Shown piece after piece: positions 24,212 through 32,866 of a DNA stretch of 64,000 bases (position 1 is the stretch's first letter; each line of letters starts with the position of its first letter). A program made the translations under genes and the position numbers. Where the stretch lies: NCBI RefSeq assembly GCF_030264295.1, contig NZ_CP127173.1, positions 813,501 through 877,500 of the forward strand. Direction: 5' to 3'. This DNA is from Amycolatopsis nalaikhensis. Its GTDB lineage: Bacteria; Actinomycetota; Actinomycetes; Mycobacteriales; Pseudonocardiaceae. Under the pieces are notes generated by a model. That model had not been told where the DNA came from. It searched no databases and saw nothing but the letters and a program-made list of their open reading frames with translations.

Positions 24212-25191
24212 CTGCGGGCTGCATCGAACACGCTCAGGCGAGTGACCGAAGCCGCAGGAGCTTGGCACGTTCATCCAATCAGCGTGGGCTAGCCCCCTCT
24301 GCGCCAACGGATGCAGCGTCAGCGCAGTCCTTGTCGATTCGATCGGCGATCGCCCCCGACGACGAGTGGCTGATCAAAGCCGTGCGCAGCGGGAACATCG
24401 CGGCCTACGGCGAGCTGTACCTACGACATGTTGGCGCCGCGTACAACCTTGCTCGTCAGCTTGCCCGTTCGGCCATCGAGGCGGACGACCTGGTGTCGGA
24501 GGCATTCAGCAAGGTTCTCAGTTCCCTGCAAGTTGGCCGAGGCCCGGACTCGGCGTTCCGCGCCTACCTGCTCACGGCCTTGCGTCACACCGCTTACGAC
24601 AAAACGCGGAGGGACCGGAAGGTTGAGCTGGCCGAGGACATGACGACTGCGGTGAACCCAGTACTCGTAAGTGTCCAGTTCAACGACACCGCGTCGGCCC
24701 GTCTTGAGAAGGAGCTTGCGGCGAAGGCGTTTGCTCGGCTGCCTGAACGATGGCAGACGGTACTTTGGCTAACCGAGATCGAAAGCAGGTCACCAGCAGA
24801 GGTCGCTCCGAAACTCGGTCTGACAGCCAATGGTGTGTCCGCACTGGCTTATCGGGCACGCGAAGGACTTCGGCAGGCATATCTACAAGAGCATCTCCCA
24901 GGAGCAACGGCAACACATTGCCAGCCTACGATCGATCGGCTCGGTGCCTGGACCCGCCGCGGACTGCCAATGCGGGAGGCACAGCAGGTTCGTGACCACC
25001 TGGCTCGGTGCGGTTCATGCCGCACGCTTTCGTTGGAACTTGCCGAGATCAACACTTCCTTCCGCGTCCGTGCATCTGGGAAACGGTCTTGCGCCCAGGT
25101 TGGTAAGAGCCGCCGCCAGCGAGAAAGTGGACAGCTGCCTTCGGAGGTCCTTGCCGAGCGCAGCACCACTGCCGTGAAGCTAGCGAGCTAG
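24208..25191 (+). CDS. Sigma-70 family (ECF-like) sigma factor with C-terminal zinc motif
   Basis: The 327-residue protein has region 2 (AAYGELYLRHVGAAYNLARQL, EADDLVSEAFSKVL, FRAYLLTALRHTAYD) and region 4 (RLPERWQTVLWLTEIESRSPAEVAPKLGLTANGVSALAYRAREGLRQ, spread over the helix-turn-helix). After region 4 an HLARCGSC motif matches HxxxCxxC of anti-sigma zinc domains, so sigma and anti-sigma-like parts are fused. The segment after the zinc motif is short and low complexity compared with longer relatives. It may direct expression of the surrounding Prim-Pol-like and HTH genes. ATG 24208 is fixed by overlap with the small ORF. Confidence 0.88.
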   Translation: MTAGCIEHAQASDRSRRSLARSSNQRGLAPSAPTDAASAQSLSIRSAIAPDDEWLIKAVRSGNIAAYGELYLRHVGAAYNLARQLARSAIEADDLVSEAFSKVLSSLQVGRGPDSAFRAYLLTALRHTAYDKTRRDRKVELAEDMTTAVNPVLVSVQFNDTASARLEKELAAKAFARLPERWQTVLWLTEIESRSPAEVAPKLGLTANGVSALAYRAREGLRQAYLQEHLPGATATHCQPTIDRLGAWTRRGLPMREAQQVRDHLARCGSCRTLSLELAEINTSFRVRASGKRSCAQVGKSRRQRESGQLPSEVLAERSTTAVKLAS

Positions 25192-25235
25192 CCCTATTGA
25201 GCATCGAAGTTGTTAGGCACCAACGGAACAACAGC

Positions 25236-26273
25236 ATGTCTCCACGGGCACCACGGCTGACAGCCGCCGAGAAGCAGACGATTGTCGACCTGTACCTGAC
25301 CAAGGTCAACGGACGGTGGCCAACGAATACGGCCATCGCTCGTCAAGTCGGACGCTCTCGCACGGCTGTGGAAAACACCATCGAGAAAGCCGGCGTCGCA
25401 CGAGGCAAGAAGCGCCGGCTGACCACAGGAGAGAAGAAGCGCATTATCGCGCTGTACCAGACATGGACTGGTACCCGCTGGACTTCCAGCATCGAGATCA
25501 GCAAGATCGTGGGGCGACCGCCCAGCACCATCAATCGAGTAGTCACCGAGGCGGGTATCAACCGCACCATCAGCGAGGCACTGAGCGCGCACGTGCCTGA
25601 CCCACTGCGGCAACAGATCATCCACCTCTACACCGCGACAGGCTGGTCCTATCCCAAGGTCGCCGAGCACCTGAAGATCGGTTCGCGCGTGGTTTACGAC
25701 GTGCTCGATGCCGCGGACGCCATTGTGCGGCAAGGCCCCAACAGGATGGCCAAGGTCCGTATCAAGGAGGCCAGGCGCCTGGTCGCTCTTTACCAACAGG
25801 GCCTCTCCGCTCGGGAGGTCGCCGAGCGCACAGGCCGTACGCGCGGAGTCGTCGAGAGCCTCGTACGCGACGCAGGGGTGCAACGGACCCGCTCCGACGC
25901 CGCACGGATGGCAGCGCGACGACGGGCCGCGCGGATCAAACTCGCGGCCATGGAGATGCGTCCGTTGGCCAGGCGGTGGATTACCGGAACCACCGTTGAG
26001 GACTTGTCCAACGAGCAGGACGTGCCGGTGGACCTGATGTGGGAGGCGCTGTCGCGCACTCTGACGCCGTCGGACGTCCGCAGGAGGCGGGCTATCACGC
26101 GCGAAGCGAGCAGCCTGGTTCCCCAGGTCGGCGATAGCCGCGAGAGCGAGTGCGGCCTGACGTGTCCCTACGCGTGCGTCGCGGTGTGCGCCCGAACCTT
26201 GGGGCGCCAAGACCAACACTCCGCACCGACCGGGAAGACCGGCCTCGTGGACGTCAAGTCGTCGGCTGGATGA
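25236..26273 (+). CDS. Protein with repeated helix-turn-helix units
   Basis: The 345-residue basic protein contains several HTH-like units in a row: TAAEKQTIVDLYLTKV...NTAIARQVGRSRTAVENTI, TTGEKKRIIALYQTW...SIEISKIVGRPPSTINRVV, LRQQIIHLYTATGWSYPKVAEHLKIGSRVVYDVL and EARRLVALYQQGLSAREVAERTGRTRGVVESLV, each described here as paired helices. These resemble Hin/homeodomain-like HTHs. Four or more DNA-binding units could read an extended site. No catalytic domain follows, and the tail is Cys/Ser-rich. It lies 44 bp after the sigma factor and overlaps the convergent prepilin peptidase gene by 20 bp. Confidence 0.7.
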   Translation: MSPRAPRLTAAEKQTIVDLYLTKVNGRWPTNTAIARQVGRSRTAVENTIEKAGVARGKKRRLTTGEKKRIIALYQTWTGTRWTSSIEISKIVGRPPSTINRVVTEAGINRTISEALSAHVPDPLRQQIIHLYTATGWSYPKVAEHLKIGSRVVYDVLDAADAIVRQGPNRMAKVRIKEARRLVALYQQGLSAREVAERTGRTRGVVESLVRDAGVQRTRSDAARMAARRRAARIKLAAMEMRPLARRWITGTTVEDLSNEQDVPVDLMWEALSRTLTPSDVRRRRAITREASSLVPQVGDSRESECGLTCPYACVAVCARTLGRQDQHSAPTGKTGLVDVKSSAG

Positions 26274-26898
26274 GGATCGCGGCGAGCGCACCTACGACGA
26301 GGAACGGTCCGAGGGAGATCTCCTTGGTCGGTTCCATTCGCCGGGCGGTGCGCAACACAACCAACGTAATGGCCGCGCCGAGCCAGCCGAGCAGTGTTCC
26401 CGCCAGCAGGGCCGCCCACCCAGTCCAGCCCAGCGCGAGGCCCAGCATGCCCCCAAGCCGGAGATCCCCGCCGCCGAGCTGGCCAGGTCGAAGGAAGTAG
26501 AGCGCTCCGTAGAACGCGAGGAGCGTGACCATGCCGACGGCGGAGTGAATGAGCGGGTACGGGTCACGGTTGAGCAGGGCAGCCATGCCGAAGAGCGCGG
26601 CGAGGATGCACCCGCTGGCCCAGATCAGCTTGGTGGGTAGCGTGCGGGAGTTCCAGTCGATCGCGGCGAGCAGGACACCGGAAGCGGCGAGCCAGGAGTA
26701 GGCGAACACGTCGGGAACGGCGCCGATGCGCCAGGCCAGCGCCGAAAACAGGACCGCGGTGACCAGTTCCAGCATAGCCGGCGGCGCCAGACGCTCGCAC
26801 CCCGTAGGGAGGAGCGAGCTTCCTTGGACGGTGATACGCAGGACGCTGGCGACGACGAGCCCGACCAGGCCCCAGCCGGCGATGCTGACCGCGGTCAC
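26254..26898 (-). CDS. A24 prepilin peptidase (TadV/CpaA-like)
   Basis: The 214-residue polytopic membrane protein has both catalytic Asp motifs of type IV prepilin peptidases: the first in AAIDWNSRTLP near residue 80 and the second in GQLGGGDLRLGG near residue 140 (GxGD-type). It lacks the N-terminal Cys-rich methylase domain of PilD and so fits the short TadV/CpaA form. It would cleave the leader of the small pilin at 33,795 and of the pseudopilins. It is divergent from the Tad gene series. GTG 26898 is the predicted start; the ribosome binding site is weak. Confidence 0.85.
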   Translation of the reverse strand: MTAVSIAGWGLVGLVVASVLRITVQGSSLLPTGCERLAPPAMLELVTAVLFSALAWRIGAVPDVFAYSWLAASGVLLAAIDWNSRTLPTKLIWASGCILAALFGMAALLNRDPYPLIHSAVGMVTLLAFYGALYFLRPGQLGGGDLRLGGMLGLALGWTGWAALLAGTLLGWLGAAITLVVLRTARRMEPTKEISLGPFLVVGALAAILIQPTT

Positions 26899-27189
26899 CG
26901 TGGAGCTCGGGCCGTTCGCCTGCTCGCGAGAGCGACAGAGCTCGTCAACGCTGTACCCCCTGTAGCCCCCCTGGTTACGGCTTTCCGTGTAGTGAACCTA
27001 CTACTCAGCGCCATTTGGACACGATGTCATTAGCCCATTTGGGTGAATCTTGACCACTTTTCGCTGTTGGGACGCCTGTGTCCCTTCATGGGGACGTTGC
27101 GGTCTCCTGGGGGTCGCCAGGTAGACGTGAGGTGTAACACAGTAGATCGAAAGGGACCTACTCACTGGCTTCGAGAGGGAGGGGGGCGC
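26899..27189. promoter_or_regulatory. Intergenic region between the prepilin peptidase and the Tad operon
   Basis: About 290 bp without a gene. It holds two copies of CCATTTGG (27011-27018 and 27035-27042, the second inside the palindrome CCCATTTGGG) spaced 24 bp apart, and a short inverted repeat GTAGT/ACTAC just before them. TTGACC at 27049 may be a -35 box, but no convincing -10 partner was found. It probably contains the promoter(s) for the pilus operon. Confidence 0.4.
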
Positions 27190-27783
27190 GTGGTCGAGGG
27201 CAACGTACACGCTGCCCGCGGGCGTCGTGTCGTCGGACTGGTTCTGGCCGGACTCGCGGCGCTGATGTTGGTGGCGTGCAGTGGTTCGAACTCGTCTTCG
27301 ACTCCTGGGGGCGCGACTGGGGTGTCCGGCTCCTCGCCGACGAGTAGCACGTCGCCGTCACCGGCGTCTCCGGCCGACAGCGCGCGGCAGCACGCGACGG
27401 CCGCGTATGCCGGGATGTGGCAGGCGATGGCGAAGGCTGGTGAGACGTCGGATTGGCAGTCGCCCGAGCTCGCGAAGTACGCGACGGGAGACGCGCTTGG
27501 CGTGATCACGCGCAGCCTGTACACGGATCACCTCAATGGGGTGGTCACCAAAGGGGCGCCCAAGATCAACCCTCAGGTGTCCAGTGTGGACCCACCAGGC
27601 GAGCCGACGACGGTCATGATTTCCGACTGCGGTGACAGCACGACCTCGCTGAAGTACAAGGACGGCCGGCTGCTCAACGACAACCCAGGCGGTCGCCGCG
27701 CGATCACGGCGGAAGTCAAAAAGCAGTCCGACGGCTCGTGGCGAGTGACCCGCTTCGCGGTAGAGGGGCTTGGCTCATGTTGA
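27190..27783 (+). CDS. Secreted lipoprotein, first gene of the Tad operon
   Basis: From GTG 27190, behind a very strong GGAGGGAGGGG, the 197-residue product begins with Arg residues, a hydrophobic stretch and the lipobox LVAC, so it should be lipid-anchored outside the membrane. A Ser/Thr-rich linker (residues 30-60) is followed by a compact domain (TAAYAGMWQAMAKAG... YKDGRLLNDNPGGRRAITAEVKK...) typical of actinobacterial lipoproteins near Tad loci. It overlaps the next gene by 7 bp. It may be a structural or assembly partner of the pilus; this is inferred from position. Confidence 0.75.
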   Translation: MVEGNVHAARGRRVVGLVLAGLAALMLVACSGSNSSSTPGGATGVSGSSPTSSTSPSPASPADSARQHATAAYAGMWQAMAKAGETSDWQSPELAKYATGDALGVITRSLYTDHLNGVVTKGAPKINPQVSSVDPPGEPTTVMISDCGDSTTSLKYKDGRLLNDNPGGRRAITAEVKKQSDGSWRVTRFAVEGLGSC

Positions 27784-28826
27784 AACGTCTAGGGATCGTC
27801 GCTGGTATGACGATGGCCGCATTAGTGGCCAGTGCGGTTCCTGCTCTGGCCGACGACATCTGGGGTTACACCGACTGCAGCCAGTTCCCGAACCCTGGCT
27901 GTGAACTTGGTGCGGGCAAGCATCCGAGGCCCGGAACTGGCAACCAGGGCAACGGAAACGCCAAGCCCGGCACGCCGGGGAATCGGAACCCGAGCACCGG
28001 TCAGGCCGACGCTGGCGGCGACAAGATCATCGGCGGGAACACGAACCTGGCGCATTGCGAGTACGTCCGCAGCGACTATCAAGGACCGCCGCCGGGCGGT
28101 GTGCAGCCGGCGTCCTACACGGTCCCGCCTAGGTCCGGCGCGGTGACTGCACAGCCGGCGGTGTACCGGCCGCAGTCGGAGCCGGCGACGGCGCGGTTCG
28201 CGGTGGCGGGGCCGCGGCTGGCGCAGGCGCAGCCGCCGTCGGGTGGTGCCTGGTATGTCTACAAGTGCACCGGAGCGGGTTACCGAGATGCGCTGTACCG
28301 GCCTCCGGTGTGGATTCCCGATGGCCAGCAGCCCGGCGGCGTACCACTGCCGTCCCCGGCCGAGCTCGCCGCCCAGGCGAAGAACCAGTTGCGTCTGCCG
28401 ACCCCGAAGATTCAGGCCAACCCGGTCGGCGTCCAGTTGGTGAACCTGCCGACCTGGCTGTGGCTGGACCGCAGCAGTTGGGGCGAGGTGTCCGCGACCG
28501 CGTCCGTACCGGGCGTGTCGGTGACCGCCGTGGCCAAGCCGACCTCGGTGACCTGGTCGATGGGCGATGGCGGCACGGTGACGTGCACCGGGCCCGGCAC
28601 GCCGTTCCCGGCTGGTGGTGATCCGAAGCGCGGCTCGCCGGATTGCGGCCACACCTATCGCACGTCGTCGGCCGGCCAACGCGGCGAAGCGTTCCCGGTC
28701 ACCGCAACGGTGAACTGGACCGTGACGTGGTCTGGCGCCGGCCAGGGCGGTGTCTTCCCGAACATGACCACGTCGGCGTCGGTGGCGTTCCGCGTCGCGG
28801 AGAGCCAGGGCATCACGACCGGCTAG
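27777..28826 (+). CDS. Secreted protein of the Tad locus
   Basis: The 349-residue product starts at ATG 27777 with a signal peptide (basic start, hydrophobic core, cleavage after PALADD-like ALA). A Gly/Asn/Pro-rich region follows, then Cys-containing segments (TDCSQFPNPGCELG, YVYKCTGAG) and a C-terminal beta-rich domain with WSMGDGGTVTCTGPG, which looks like a PKD-type fold. It has no known enzymatic motif. The gene overlaps the lipoprotein gene and stands before the CpaB-like gene, so an extracellular role in pilus assembly or adhesion is likely. Confidence 0.7.
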   Translation: MLKRLGIVAGMTMAALVASAVPALADDIWGYTDCSQFPNPGCELGAGKHPRPGTGNQGNGNAKPGTPGNRNPSTGQADAGGDKIIGGNTNLAHCEYVRSDYQGPPPGGVQPASYTVPPRSGAVTAQPAVYRPQSEPATARFAVAGPRLAQAQPPSGGAWYVYKCTGAGYRDALYRPPVWIPDGQQPGGVPLPSPAELAAQAKNQLRLPTPKIQANPVGVQLVNLPTWLWLDRSSWGEVSATASVPGVSVTAVAKPTSVTWSMGDGGTVTCTGPGTPFPAGGDPKRGSPDCGHTYRTSSAGQRGEAFPVTATVNWTVTWSGAGQGGVFPNMTTSASVAFRVAESQGITTG

Positions 28827-28945
28827 GAGCACGCTGCTCCGCGCGGCAGAAGCGGGCAGCCACAACGGAACACCCTGTGAGGACAAGGCTCGTCGAGGAA
28901 CACATCGACGCGTCGCGATGGCTTCGTGCCTGAAGGAGGTTGGTG

Positions 28946-29653
28946 GTGACTACCTCGGTTTCGGCCACTCAGGACTCGTCCGCTAAGGACGCGTTGGCGA
29001 GTGCGTGGGGTGGCCGTGACGGCACCGGCAAGGCTCCTTCTCGGTTGAGCGGCGCCAACCGGCGCCGCAGCATCCCCCATCTGTTGCTGGGAGTGCTGCT
29101 GGTTGTGGCGTGTTCGGCTGGCGGTGTGCTGGCCGGGATGCAGTTGGGCGACCGGGAAAGCGTGCTGGCGTTGGCTCGCCCGGTCGCGGTTGGCCAGGTC
29201 CTGTCCGCGCAGGACCTCAAGCAGGTGAGCATGGCGGCAGACTCCGGAATGGACGTGGTCCCCGCGTCCGCGGCGTCCACAGTGGTGGGACAGCCGGTCG
29301 CGTTCAGCTTGCCCGCGGGGGCGTTGGTGACGCGGTCGGTGCTCGGCGCGCCACAGGTTCCCGCCCAGGGCCAAGCGATTGCCGCGGTGGGCTTGAAATC
29401 GGGGCAGTTCCCACCCGATTTGACGCCTGGAACGCGGGTGCTGGTGCTCACCACGCCGCCGCAGGGCGCGACGACGGGCACACCGAGCGGGCAGACCTCG
29501 GTCTGGACCGCGGTGGTGACCGGGATCTCCGCCCGCGAGACCGAACAGACCACGGTCGTATCGCTGCAACTGTCCGAATCAGACGCTCGGGCGTTGGCCT
29601 CGGCACCTGCGGGCCAGCTCAGCGTGGTGGCGATCTCAGGAGGTGGTCGCTGA
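28946..29653 (+). CDS. SAF-domain protein (CpaB/RcpC-like)
   Basis: About 235 residues with an N-terminal cytoplasmic segment, one membrane helix (LLLGVLLVVACSAGGVLAG) and a SAF domain (ARPVAVGQVLSAQDLKQV, GQPVAFSLPAGALVTRSVL). CpaB/RcpC proteins are periplasmic or extracytoplasmic pilus-assembly components. GTG 28946 is preferred because GAAGGAGG lies 6 bases upstream. Its stop codon overlaps the ATG of the CpaE-like gene. Confidence 0.82.
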   Translation: MTTSVSATQDSSAKDALASAWGGRDGTGKAPSRLSGANRRRSIPHLLLGVLLVVACSAGGVLAGMQLGDRESVLALARPVAVGQVLSAQDLKQVSMAADSGMDVVPASAASTVVGQPVAFSLPAGALVTRSVLGAPQVPAQGQAIAAVGLKSGQFPPDLTPGTRVLVLTTPPQGATTGTPSGQTSVWTAVVTGISARETEQTTVVSLQLSESDARALASAPAGQLSVVAISGGGR

Positions 29654-30492
29654 TGCTCGTCGCAGTCTGTTCACTCAAGGGATCGCCGGGTGTCACCACG
29701 TTGGCGACCGCGCTGGGCGCCCGGTGGCCGGCGGGCGAGAACCCGATCTTGGTCGAGGCCGACCCCGCCGGGGGTGACCTGATGGCCCGCTTCCGCCTGA
29801 CCGACACACCCAGCCTGGTCACCCTCGCCGTGGCGGCCCGGCGCAGCACCGATCCGCGGCTGCTCGCCCAGCATGCGCAGCAGCTTCCCGGCGGTTTGCG
29901 GGTGGTGATCGGACCGGTGGGTGCCGAGCAGGCCCGCTCGGCGCTGGCCGTGCTCGCGTCCGGCGGCTGCGCGCCGTTGCGGCGTTGTGCCGACCAGCCG
30001 GACACGACGGTCATCGTCGACTGCGGTCGGGTGGATCCGGACTCACCGGCCCTGCCGATCATCCGGAGTTCCGATGCGATGTTGCTGCTGGCCCGTCCGC
30101 ACGATGACGAACTTGCGCACGTCGCACTCAAGTTGCAAGAGGCCCAGCGCTGGTCCCGCCGGCCCTGCTTCGTCCTGGTCGGCGACGGCTACCCGACCCG
30201 CGAGGTGTCCCAGGTGCTCGGCATTCCAGTGATGGGCCGGGTGCCGCGCGATGACAAGGGCGCCGCCGTGCTGGGTGGCCACAGCAACAGCCGGCACAGC
30301 CCCGCGAAGTCCAGGCTGGGCCGGGAGGCCGCCCGGCTCGCGACGCTGACGCTGGCCCACTGGCGCGCCGGCCAGGGCAACGGCGCCAGGCCACCAGTGA
30401 CGCCGCCGCGGATGACCGTTCCCGGTACACCGGCCCCCGGTGAGGCCCTGCAGCCCCTTGGCCCGCAGACACGAAACGGCACCGGGACATGA
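29653..30492 (+). CDS. MinD/CpaE-like ATPase of the Tad locus
   Basis: The 279-residue product begins LVAVCSLKGSPGVTTLATALG, a deviant Walker A (K-G-S-P-G-V-T-T) of the MinD/ParA class, followed by LVEADPAGGDLMAR and IVDCGRVD. CpaE/TadZ proteins position the pilus machinery at the membrane. The signature Lys is present while the second position of the P-loop is altered, as often seen in TadZ-type proteins, so ATP turnover is uncertain. It is coupled upstream to the SAF gene and overlaps tadA by ATGA. Confidence 0.82.
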   Translation: MLVAVCSLKGSPGVTTLATALGARWPAGENPILVEADPAGGDLMARFRLTDTPSLVTLAVAARRSTDPRLLAQHAQQLPGGLRVVIGPVGAEQARSALAVLASGGCAPLRRCADQPDTTVIVDCGRVDPDSPALPIIRSSDAMLLLARPHDDELAHVALKLQEAQRWSRRPCFVLVGDGYPTREVSQVLGIPVMGRVPRDDKGAAVLGGHSNSRHSPAKSRLGREAARLATLTLAHWRAGQGNGARPPVTPPRMTVPGTPAPGEALQPLGPQTRNGTGT

Positions 30493-31940
30493 GCACGCAC
30501 GCCTTCGACGACGCACGGGTGTCCAGCACCGCAAACGGGGCCGATCCGCAGCTCGCCCGGCGGCACCTGCCCGGCCCGGCGGAGTTGCCCCACCGGCCCA
30601 CCGGCGAAGCCGCGGCCGTGGAGCGGCTGCGGCAACGGCTGCGCCAGGAGCTGTCGGACAAGCTGAGTGAACGCATCCGGGCTGACGAGAGCGCCGGCCG
30701 CGCCCCAATGGCTGCGCAGCAGCGCCGCCAGCTGGCCACCTTGATCTTGGAAGATGCCGCCGAGGCCCACGCGCAGGCGGAGCTGAAGAACTCGGCGACC
30801 GGCGGGATGCTGGTCACGCCGGAGGTCGAGCAGCGCGTGATCAAGGCGGTACTCGACGAGGTGTTCGGCCTGGGCGGCCTGGAACCCCTTCTGGCAGACC
30901 CGGAGATCGAGAACATCAACATCAACGGCTGCGACCGGGTGTTCGTCCGCTACGCCGACGGCCGCCGGGCCCGCCTAGCACCGGTGGTCGGCTCGGACAC
31001 CGAGCTGGTCGAGCTGATCCGGGATCTGGCCACCCGCAGCGGCGTGGAAGAGCGACGCTTCGACCGCGGCAGCCCGATCGTCAACTTCCAGCTCGCCACC
31101 GGCGAGCGGGTTGCGGCGGTCATGGCGGTCACCACCCGCCCGGCCGTGTCCATCCGCCGGCACCGCTTCGCCAAGGTCACCCTGCCCGAGCTACGCGAGA
31201 ACGGCACCATCGACCTCGCCCTGGAGTCCTTTCTTACCGCGTTGGTCAAGGCCCGCCGCAACGTGCTGATCACCGGCGGCACCGCGATCGGCAAGACCAC
31301 CATGCTGCGTGCCATGGGTTCGGCGATCCCGCCGTGGGAGCGGCTGATCACCATCGAGGATGTCTTCGAGCTCGGCTTGGGCGAGGACGCCGACGCCCAC
31401 CCCGACGTGATGGCGATGCAGGCCCGCGAGCCCAACCTGGAAGGCGTCGGCGAAATCTCGATGTCGGACCTGGTGTGGCAGGCCCTGCGCCACTCCCCAG
31501 ATCGGGTCATCGTCGGCGAGGTCCGCGGGCCCGAGGTCATCCCTATGTGCAACGCGATGAGCATGGGCAATGACGGCTCCATGGGCACCCTGCACTCCTC
31601 CAGCAGCCGGGGCGCGTTCCTCAAGTGCGCCGCCTACGCCGTGCAGGGACCGGAGCGGCTCTCGATGGAGGCGACCAACCTCCTGGTGGCCAGCGCCCTT
31701 CACTTTGTCGTGCACCTGGATAAGCCACGCGACGACCCGAGCAAGCGGGTGGTCTCCTCGATCCGCGAGGTCGTCGACGCCGATGACCGGCAGATCGTGT
31801 CCAACGAGGTCTGGCGGCCAGGCCCGGACCTGCGCGCCGTGCCAGGGGCTCCGCTGCGCACCGAGACCCTCGACCTGCTCGCCGCCGCTGGCTACGACCC
31901 CGACCTGGCCGAGCGCCGAGAAGGGTGGTGGCGGCCATGA
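30489..31940 (+). CDS. tadA: TadA/CpaF secretion ATPase
   Basis: A 483-residue cytoplasmic hexameric ATPase that powers pilin polymerisation. It has an N-terminal helical region, a middle domain with GLGGLEPLLADPEIENININGCDRV-type segments, Walker A ITGGTAIGKTT near residue 260, an Asp/Glu box (TIEDVFEL), Walker B-like RVIVGEVRGPE and a His box (GTLHSSSS). The Walker A reads G-T-A-I-G-K-T-T instead of the common G-T-G-S-G-K-T-T, but the Lys and Thr are intact. The stop overlaps tadB. Confidence 0.93.
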   Translation: MSTHAFDDARVSSTANGADPQLARRHLPGPAELPHRPTGEAAAVERLRQRLRQELSDKLSERIRADESAGRAPMAAQQRRQLATLILEDAAEAHAQAELKNSATGGMLVTPEVEQRVIKAVLDEVFGLGGLEPLLADPEIENININGCDRVFVRYADGRRARLAPVVGSDTELVELIRDLATRSGVEERRFDRGSPIVNFQLATGERVAAVMAVTTRPAVSIRRHRFAKVTLPELRENGTIDLALESFLTALVKARRNVLITGGTAIGKTTMLRAMGSAIPPWERLITIEDVFELGLGEDADAHPDVMAMQAREPNLEGVGEISMSDLVWQALRHSPDRVIVGEVRGPEVIPMCNAMSMGNDGSMGTLHSSSSRGAFLKCAAYAVQGPERLSMEATNLLVASALHFVVHLDKPRDDPSKRVVSSIREVVDADDRQIVSNEVWRPGPDLRAVPGAPLRTETLDLLAAAGYDPDLAERREGWWRP

Positions 31941-32866
31941 CCTCACTGACTGCGACCGTGGCGTTGTTCGGGCTGCTCGGCGCTGGCCTGGCCGCCGGCA
32001 TCCTGCTCATCTGGACCGGCCTGCGCGGCCGACCCGCCCGCAGCGGTCCGGCGCCGTCGCGGTGGCGCGCCTGGTGGGCCGCCCACCACGACCGCAAGCT
32101 CGCCGGCTGGCTGGCGGCAGCGATGATCACCGGTTTGGCCGTGGGTGCGGTGACCGGCTGGGTAGTCGGCGCCATCCTCGCCGCGCTCGCGGTGGTCAGC
32201 CTGCCTCGCATTCTCGGGTCCAACACCGACCACAAGCGCAACCTCGAACGAATCGAGGCCATCGCGTCTTGGACGGAGATGCTGCGCGACACGCTGGTCG
32301 CCGCCGCTGGCCTGGAGCAGGCCATCCTCGCCACCGCCCCGGCCTGTCCGGAGGCCATCCGGGAGGAGATCACCGAGCTGGCCGTCCGGCTCGAACGCGG
32401 CGAACGGCTCGCACCGTCGCTGCGTCACCTTGCCGACCAGCTCCGTGATCCGACCGCCGACTTGGTGATCTCCGCGCTCGTGCTGGCCGCCGAACACCAA
32501 GCCCGGCAGCTGGCGGATCTGCTCGGCGAGCTGGCCGGCGAGGCCCGCGAGCAGGCGTCCATGCGGATGCGGGTCGAAGCCGGGCGGGCCCGCACCCGGA
32601 CCAGCGTGCGAGTCATCGTGATCACCACACTCGCGTTCGCGATCGGGCTGGTGCTGCTCAACCGGGGCTACCTCGCCCCGTACGACTCGGCGTTCGGCCA
32701 GATCATGCTGCTGTTCGTCGGCGCCTTGTTCGCCGCTGCTTTCGCTTGGCTAGCAAGGATTGCGCGGCTTAGGGAGCCGGATCGGTTCTTGACCGAGCTG
32801 TCCACGATCCGCGCCCGCGACGCCGATGTCGACGCGCTGCTCACCGAGAAGGGGACGCCGTCATGA
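31937..32866 (+). CDS. tadB: TadB-like type II secretion F-domain protein
   Basis: The 309-residue membrane protein has two N-terminal helices, a T2SSF core (EAIASWTEMLRDTLVAAAGLEQAI ... LADQLRDPTADLVISALVLA) and two C-terminal helices around residues 215-275. TadB and TadC form the inner-membrane platform on which TadA acts. ATG 31937 lies in the ATGA overlap with tadA, and its stop overlaps tadC likewise. Confidence 0.88.
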   Translation: MTSLTATVALFGLLGAGLAAGILLIWTGLRGRPARSGPAPSRWRAWWAAHHDRKLAGWLAAAMITGLAVGAVTGWVVGAILAALAVVSLPRILGSNTDHKRNLERIEAIASWTEMLRDTLVAAAGLEQAILATAPACPEAIREEITELAVRLERGERLAPSLRHLADQLRDPTADLVISALVLAAEHQARQLADLLGELAGEAREQASMRMRVEAGRARTRTSVRVIVITTLAFAIGLVLLNRGYLAPYDSAFGQIMLLFVGALFAAAFAWLARIARLREPDRFLTELSTIRARDADVDALLTEKGTPS

